From CAZKWG01 sp964615375 (GTDB lineage Bacteria > Myxococcota_A > UBA796 > CAZKWG01), in NCBI GenBank assembly GCA_964615375.1, contig CAZTOW010000018.1, positions 99,311 through 163,310 on the forward strand: 64,000 nucleotides of DNA, in the 5' to 3' direction. The notes under the pieces are model-generated. The model was not told the origin of the DNA and ran no database searches. It was given only the letters and a program-made list of their open reading frames with translations. Below are positions 60,432 through 64,000 of the stretch, piece by piece. The first letter of the stretch is position 1. The number at the start of each line of letters is the position of its first letter. Both the position numbers and the translations under genes were made by a program.

Positions 60432-60980
60432 TCAGTCCGTGCGCAGCGCGGTGACCTCGTCCTCGACGGCGCACTGCCCGATGAGGGCGTTGACCGTGGC
60501 CATCCCGATGCCCTCAACCTTGTCCAGCTCCTCGCAGCGGGCGAAGGGGCCGACCCGGTCACGGAAGGCGACGATGGCGGCGGCCTTGGCGGGACCGATG
60601 CCCGGCAGGTCCTGAAGCTGTGCCTCCGACGCCGTGTTGATGTTGATCTTCGGGCCGCTGGCGGCGGCCGGGGCCGTGGTGGCCGGGGCGCTGGCGCCCG
60701 TCGCGGAGACGGTGGTGCCGTCACCCACGCTGACCTGGCCGCTCAGGTTGGCCAGGGTCGCCGGACCGATGCCCGGGACGTTGTCCAGCTGCTGCACCGA
60801 GGTGAAGGGGCCGTGGTCGGCGCGGTACTGGATGATCGCGGCGGCCTTGGCGGGGCCGATACCCGGGAGCGTCTCCAGCTGGCCCTGGGTCGCCGTGTTG
60901 ATGTTGACGTCTGCCCAGGCGTTTTGAAGAGGCAGGGTCCAGAGCAGCGCGAGGAGGAGAGGCAGGATCAGGCGTCGCAT
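60432..60980 (-). CDS. Secreted ComEA-like protein with two helix-hairpin-helix domains
   Basis: 182 aa; ATG 60980 has AGGAG 6 nt upstream. Signal peptide RLILPLLLALLWTLPLQNAWA with cleavage after AWA. Two HhH units, each NINTATQGQLETLPGIGPAKA and NINTASEAQLQDLPGIGPAKA, followed by second hairpins VPGIGPATLANL and VEGIGMATVNAL, separated by an Ala/Thr linker. Such domains bind DNA without sequence specificity; ComEA does this in periplasmic DNA uptake. Most ComEA proteins have one such unit, here there are two. It lies downstream of DUF3006 and the MBL gene. Confidence 0.88.
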   Translation of the reverse strand: MRRLILPLLLALLWTLPLQNAWADVNINTATQGQLETLPGIGPAKAAAIIQYRADHGPFTSVQQLDNVPGIGPATLANLSGQVSVGDGTTVSATGASAPATTAPAAASGPKININTASEAQLQDLPGIGPAKAAAIVAFRDRVGPFARCEELDKVEGIGMATVNALIGQCAVEDEVTALRTD

Positions 60981-61123
60981 GCGGGCTCCTGAAGGCGGGA
61001 GGCTGGCGGCTGAGGAGGGCACCCCTATTGAAGCACTGGAGACAACCCCTGTCCAGCCCTCCTGTTCCTCGTGAAACACTTTTTGGAGCACACGTTCAGG
61101 GGTCAACCAGAGGAGGAGCCGCT

Positions 61124-61345
61124 TCACCCGCTGAGGTCGATGTCATCCTCCTGCGGACCGGCCGCGCGCAGCCGCTCCAGCCGGGCGCGAGCCTCCGCGA
61201 GGCGCGCCTCCGCGTCCCCCAGCGTGAGGACCAGCACCGCGCCCTCCTTCGCGTCGGTCGGGAGCTCCGAGGCCGGGATCTCGACGAACTCCCCGCCAAT
61301 CTCCAGGATGGCTCGGGCGCCCTCGACACGGTCCAGCACGATCAT
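61124..61345 (-). CDS. DUF3006 small protein
   Basis: 73 aa; ATG 61345 with GAGGAGG 5 nt upstream. It reads MIVLDRVEGARAILEIGGE then FVEIPASELPTDAKEGAVL, the compact beta fold of DUF3006, followed by a charged helix. DUF3006 genes typically sit beside ComEC-like MBL hydrolases, as here, 13 nt downstream. Function unknown. Confidence 0.85.
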   Translation of the reverse strand: MIVLDRVEGARAILEIGGEFVEIPASELPTDAKEGAVLVLTLGDAEARLAEARARLERLRAAGPQEDDIDLSG

Positions 61346-61358
61346 GGTTCCTCCTCGC

Positions 61359-62459
61359 TCAGGGAGAGCAGTCCTGGGCCGGCGTGCGCCCCGCCGCGAG
61401 CGCGTCCTCACGCGCCGCGTAGCACACCCGGGTCGCCGGAGAGATCCTCCGGGCGGTGGGGCAGCTCGCCCCGTGGAACAGGCCGGAGCTCGAGCTCGCG
61501 ACGTAGGCGCAGGTCGGATCCGTGGCGGCGCTCGCGCCAGCCGCGGGCGCAGCGACAACCCCCGTGGAAGCGGCAGGCTGGGGCGCGGCCGAGGGGGCAG
61601 GGGAGGGGACCGGCGCAGGAGCGGTCGCGGTGGTCGGCGCAGGGCTGACCGAGACGTGGGTGCTCACCTTCCAGCCGCGCCCGGAGCTCTCCAGCCGCAG
61701 GGCGCCGTCCTGGTCCGTGCGGTAGATCTTCGCCCCCGCCGCCTGGAGTCGGGCCATGGTCTCGTCGCCGGGATGCCCGTACTTGTTGTCGGCCCCCACG
61801 GAGATGAGCGCGATCTCGGGCTTCACGGCGGCGAGGAAGTCGTCCGAGCTCGCGAAATTCGAGCCGTGGTGCGCCACCTTCAGGACCTCGCAGGGCTGCA
61901 CCGCGCCCCGCAGGAGGTTGTGCTCCGTCTCCGACTCCGCGTCGCCCACCAGCAGGATGCAGTCCCTGTCGTGGGTCACGCGCAGCACGACCGAGTTCGC
62001 GTTCAGGTCGGAGCGGGAGCCGCGAACCGGGTCGGCTCCGGGCCCGAGGACCGCGATCTTCACGCCGTCATCGAGGCTGAAGGTCTGACCCACCACCGCC
62101 GTCTTGTAGGGGATCCCGCGCAGCTCGATGGTGCGCATCAACGTGCTGTAGGTGGCCGTCGTGTGCGGCAGCCCGTTGTCCACGTAGAGCCGCGCCGGGA
62201 TGGACAGCAGGACGTCGTTCATCCCGCCGATGTGATCGGCGTGAGGATGGGTGGCCACCGCCAGCGCGAGCTCCGTCACGCCGAGCGCGCGGAGCTGGTC
62301 GACCACGTCCGCCTGCCGCTCGCCCGCGTCGATCAGCACCGCCTTGCCCGCGGGCGTGCGCAGCAGGATGCTGTCTCCCTGTCCGACGTCCAGGACGTCC
62401 ACCGTGAGCGTCCCTGCCCAGGATGCGCAGAGCGCCAGGAGGAAGAGGAGGAGGTTCAT
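61359..62459 (-). CDS. ComEC/Rec2-type metallo-beta-lactamase-fold protein, secreted, with C-terminal Cys domain
   Basis: 366 aa. Signal NLLLFLLALCASWAG. The MBL domain has LDVGQGDSILL, the HxHxDH metal motif THPHADHIGG (H71, H73, D75, H76), ILLVGDAESETE and VAHHGSN, as in the ComEC competence nuclease/MBL domain but without the membrane channel. A Pro/Ala linker (about 275-315) leads to a small domain CAYVASSSSGLFHGASCPTA...ATRVCY, resembling the Ada metal-binding-like module found after many such MBL proteins. It should act outside the cytoplasm, probably on nucleic acid or phosphodiesters. First gene of an MBL-DUF3006-ComEA-like set. Confidence 0.85.
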   Translation of the reverse strand: MNLLLFLLALCASWAGTLTVDVLDVGQGDSILLRTPAGKAVLIDAGERQADVVDQLRALGVTELALAVATHPHADHIGGMNDVLLSIPARLYVDNGLPHTTATYSTLMRTIELRGIPYKTAVVGQTFSLDDGVKIAVLGPGADPVRGSRSDLNANSVVLRVTHDRDCILLVGDAESETEHNLLRGAVQPCEVLKVAHHGSNFASSDDFLAAVKPEIALISVGADNKYGHPGDETMARLQAAGAKIYRTDQDGALRLESSGRGWKVSTHVSVSPAPTTATAPAPVPSPAPSAAPQPAASTGVVAAPAAGASAATDPTCAYVASSSSGLFHGASCPTARRISPATRVCYAAREDALAAGRTPAQDCSP

Positions 62460-62496
62460 GCGCGCCCCGGCAGCCAGAACACGTCGATGAGCAGGC

Positions 62497-63690
62497 TCAG
62501 TCCAGCTTGCCGAACCACACCGTGCGCTCGGTGTAGTTGAAGCAGCCCGCGTAGTGGACGCCGCCCGCCGTCACGACCTCGTTGTGGAAGCCGAGCGCGC
62601 CCTCGTCACCCGCCAGCGTGTCGTTGGACCAGGTGTCTCCAGCGTTCTGCGCCAGCAGCACGTTGTTGTAGCGCCCGTCGAAGTAGACGATCGCCGGGTA
62701 CGACCCGTTCATGAACAGGGCCGCGTCCGCGCCGCGGTACTCTCCGTCGTCCACCGTGCTGATGGTCCAGGAGCCTGGCGTCCCGCGCGCGTACTTCAGG
62801 TCCTGATTCTCCACGTCCTGATAGGCGATGTTGACGGTCCCGTCGTCCTCGATGAGCAGGTCCGGCCAGGCGCCGACATCGGCGCTGTCGTCCACGACCT
62901 CGACGCTATACGAGCCCGCCGTCCCCACGGCGAGCTTCAGTGCGCCAGCCGCGGCGTCATAGTAGGCGATGTACTCCTTGCCCCCGGCGATGGCGAGGTT
63001 CGCGTAGCGCCCCACGTCCGCGTCGATGGTCTCGCCGGAGTCGGTCGCGACGTCTTCACCCTGGTCCACGACCTCACCCGAGAAGCTGCTGCCGCCCCAG
63101 TGCGCCACGCGCAGTCGGCCCTTGCCCGCGTCATAGTGGGCGATCACCGGGCTCCCCGAGGCGTCGAGCGCGAGCGAGGACCACATCCCGGCGTTCGGGG
63201 TCGCGCCCTCGCCCGTGTCGGCGATGGCGTTCGTCCAGGTCTTCGTAGAGGGGTCGCGCACCGCGTAGCGGAGGTTGTTCACCTTGTTGTCGAAGTAGGA
63301 GATCCAGACCTTGCCGTCGCTGGCGATGGCCATGGAGGCGTAGGAGCCGCGATCACCGACGTCGAGGCCCTCGGAGTCCGCGTACCCGTCCACCTCCTCA
63401 TGGGTCCAGGTCGGGTTGCCCTCCGCGTCGAGCTCCGCCGTGGCGTAGGTCAGCGCGCCCTGGGTGAGATCGTAGGCCGCGGCCGCGGGTACGCCCTCCG
63501 GGGTGACCGCCATGGTCAGCCACTGCCCCCAGTCATTGGTGAAGGGCTCCGGCTCCGGCTCGGAGGTCTCGACCACGTCGTCCGGGGTCGCCTTGTCCTT
63601 GTTGCTGCAGCCCTTGCACCCGCTGAGGTTGGTCACAGCGAGGGCCAGGAGGAGAGCGAAGGGGAGGGGAGGGGACCTGAAGGCGACCAT
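62497..63690 (-). CDS. Repeat (propeller-like) lipoprotein
   Basis: 397 aa; ATG 63690 with GGAGA upstream. Signal LPFALLLALAVTNLSGC with Cys25, followed by a Glu/Pro linker. The remainder contains about seven repeating blocks of the kind SYASMAIASDGKVWISYFD, WSSLALDASGSPVIAHYD, YANLAIAGGKEYIAYYD, WPDLLIEDDGTVNIAYQD, each ending in a Tyr/Phe-Asp pair and followed by LR(Y/V)A or LKLA. This is a beta-propeller-like array on the cell surface. No catalytic residues recognised. Confidence 0.83.
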   Translation of the reverse strand: MVAFRSPPLPFALLLALAVTNLSGCKGCSNKDKATPDDVVETSEPEPEPFTNDWGQWLTMAVTPEGVPAAAAYDLTQGALTYATAELDAEGNPTWTHEEVDGYADSEGLDVGDRGSYASMAIASDGKVWISYFDNKVNNLRYAVRDPSTKTWTNAIADTGEGATPNAGMWSSLALDASGSPVIAHYDAGKGRLRVAHWGGSSFSGEVVDQGEDVATDSGETIDADVGRYANLAIAGGKEYIAYYDAAAGALKLAVGTAGSYSVEVVDDSADVGAWPDLLIEDDGTVNIAYQDVENQDLKYARGTPGSWTISTVDDGEYRGADAALFMNGSYPAIVYFDGRYNNVLLAQNAGDTWSNDTLAGDEGALGFHNEVVTAGGVHYAGCFNYTERTVWFGKLD

Positions 63691-63761
63691 GGGGGTCTCC
63701 GGCAGAGGGGTGCGGTGCTCGGACAGGATACCCCTGGTGAGGGCCAGGCGCATCTCCGACC

Positions 63762-63769
63762 ATTATAAT
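63762..63769. promoter_or_regulatory. Palindromic ATTATAAT, potential two-way -10 box
   Basis: ATTATAAT reads the same on both strands, giving TATAAT in each direction between the lipoprotein gene (minus) and the tRNA (plus). No matching -35 hexamer was found in either direction, so use as a promoter is uncertain. Confidence 0.3.
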
Positions 63770-63852
63770 CCGCACCTCACGGAGTGTGGCGCTCTCCTTG
63801 CCGAAGAAGTACGACTTCGCTAAGAAGATGCTGCTCCTCACAGGGAGCGCAG

Positions 63853-63926
63853 GCCCTCGTAGCTCAGTTGGATAGAGCAGCCGTTTCCTAAACTGCAGGT
63901 CGCTGGTTCGAGCCCAGTCGAGGGTA
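63853..63926 (+). tRNA. tRNA-Arg (anticodon CCU)
   Basis: Cloverleaf assigned by eye: acceptor GCCCTCG with CGAGGGT (closing G1-U72 wobble), D arm GCTC/GAGC, anticodon stem GCCGT/ACTGC with loop TTCCTAA (anticodon CCT at 63887-63889), T arm GCTGG-TTCGAGC-CCAGT, discriminator A. The anticodon stem carries a C29-U41 mismatch. No CCA is encoded. It would read AGG codons. Confidence 0.85.
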
Positions 63927-63950
63927 CCTGCGTGCGCGCGCGGCGGGGGG

Positions 63951-63993
63951 CAAAAAGAAGCGCCCCCGCTGGGGTTGAATCCAGCGGGGGCGC
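63951..63993 (-). terminator. Rho-independent terminator for a leftward gene beyond the right edge
   Basis: A 13-bp perfect stem (63960-63972 with 63981-63993) and 8-nt loop is followed, reading leftwards, by TTCTTTTTG (63959-63951). Reading rightwards there is no T-tract, so the main direction is minus. It also separates the tRNA from whatever lies to the right. Confidence 0.75.
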
Positions 63994-64000
63994 GAAAGGG

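Noticed and set aside
63783..63852. Short peptide frame starting GTG before the tRNA
   Set aside because: Runs into the tRNA, no ribosome site, no conserved pattern.
1..64000. Insertion sequences, prophage, integrase/att sites or CRISPR
   Set aside because: No transposase or phage genes, no regularly spaced repeats, and no terminal inverted repeats noticed; a nucleotide-level search was not possible here.

Overview
This is a very GC-rich bacterial window with almost no spacer DNA. It carries very large Ser/Thr protein kinases fused to NTPase and TPR modules, many short-signal lipoproteins with Thr/Gly/Asp/Ser linkers, an AgmX/PglI-type protein, DUF1501 and DUF1549-like proteins, and a probable selenoprotein. 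That mix points to Myxococcota (the myxobacterial side of the old Deltaproteobacteria); this is inference from gene content. No insertion sequence, prophage, CRISPR array or rRNA was seen.

Layout. 1-317: start of a tRNA m1A22 methyltransferase (trmK) leaving the left edge. 379-12618: three kinase-NTPase-TPR genes and a DUF4010/MgtC-like membrane protein, each overlapping the next by 4 nt. 12622-15791 (minus): a subtilisin-like protease followed by a lipoprotein whose thioredoxin-like motif is interrupted by an in-frame TGA, best read as selenocysteine (UxxC) with a bacterial SECIS hairpin just downstream. 16000-23109: two more kinases. 23246-25583: a three-gene overlapping module (unknown Gly/Ala-rich protein, propeller lipoprotein, DcrB-like protein). 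25568-30800 (minus): APH-fold protein, AgmX/PglI-like lipoprotein, propeller lipoprotein and class V aminotransferase. 31093-33993: a duplicated helical-domain protein and a membrane class III nucleotide cyclase. 34365-39860: a multidomain peptidoglycan hydrolase without signal peptide, a PHP-domain lipoprotein and yqeY. 39940-47228: kinases six and seven. 47261-50325: class II aldolase and a YfhO-like membrane protein. 50374-54490 (minus): a lipoprotein/DUF1549-like/DUF1501/cytochrome c operon. 54618-59721: SGNH hydrolase and two tandem paralogous polytopic membrane proteins. 59850-63690: XRE-cupin regulator, a secreted ComEA-like/DUF3006/ComEC-type MBL set and a repeat lipoprotein. 63853-63926: tRNA-Arg(CCU), then a terminator serving a gene beyond the right edge.

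How the genes work together. The seven kinase genes (about 25 kb of 64 kb) share one architecture: N-terminal Hanks kinase, Pro-rich linker ending in a Trp-Arg motif, STAND/AAA_16-type NTPase with P-loop, then a TPR-like helical C-terminus. They look like a locally amplified family of cytosolic sensor-kinases whose helical tails have diverged. Individual members have lost or altered single active-site features (HRD to HLD, degenerate Walker B, shortened kinase C-lobe). Most of the other genes encode envelope proteins.

Strongest unusual signals: the UxxC selenoprotein with its hairpin; the kinase array with short -10-like boxes immediately before some start codons; three short patches of AT-rich rare codons containing CTAG in otherwise GC-rich genes; and two promoters whose core is overlapped by a perfect dyad.
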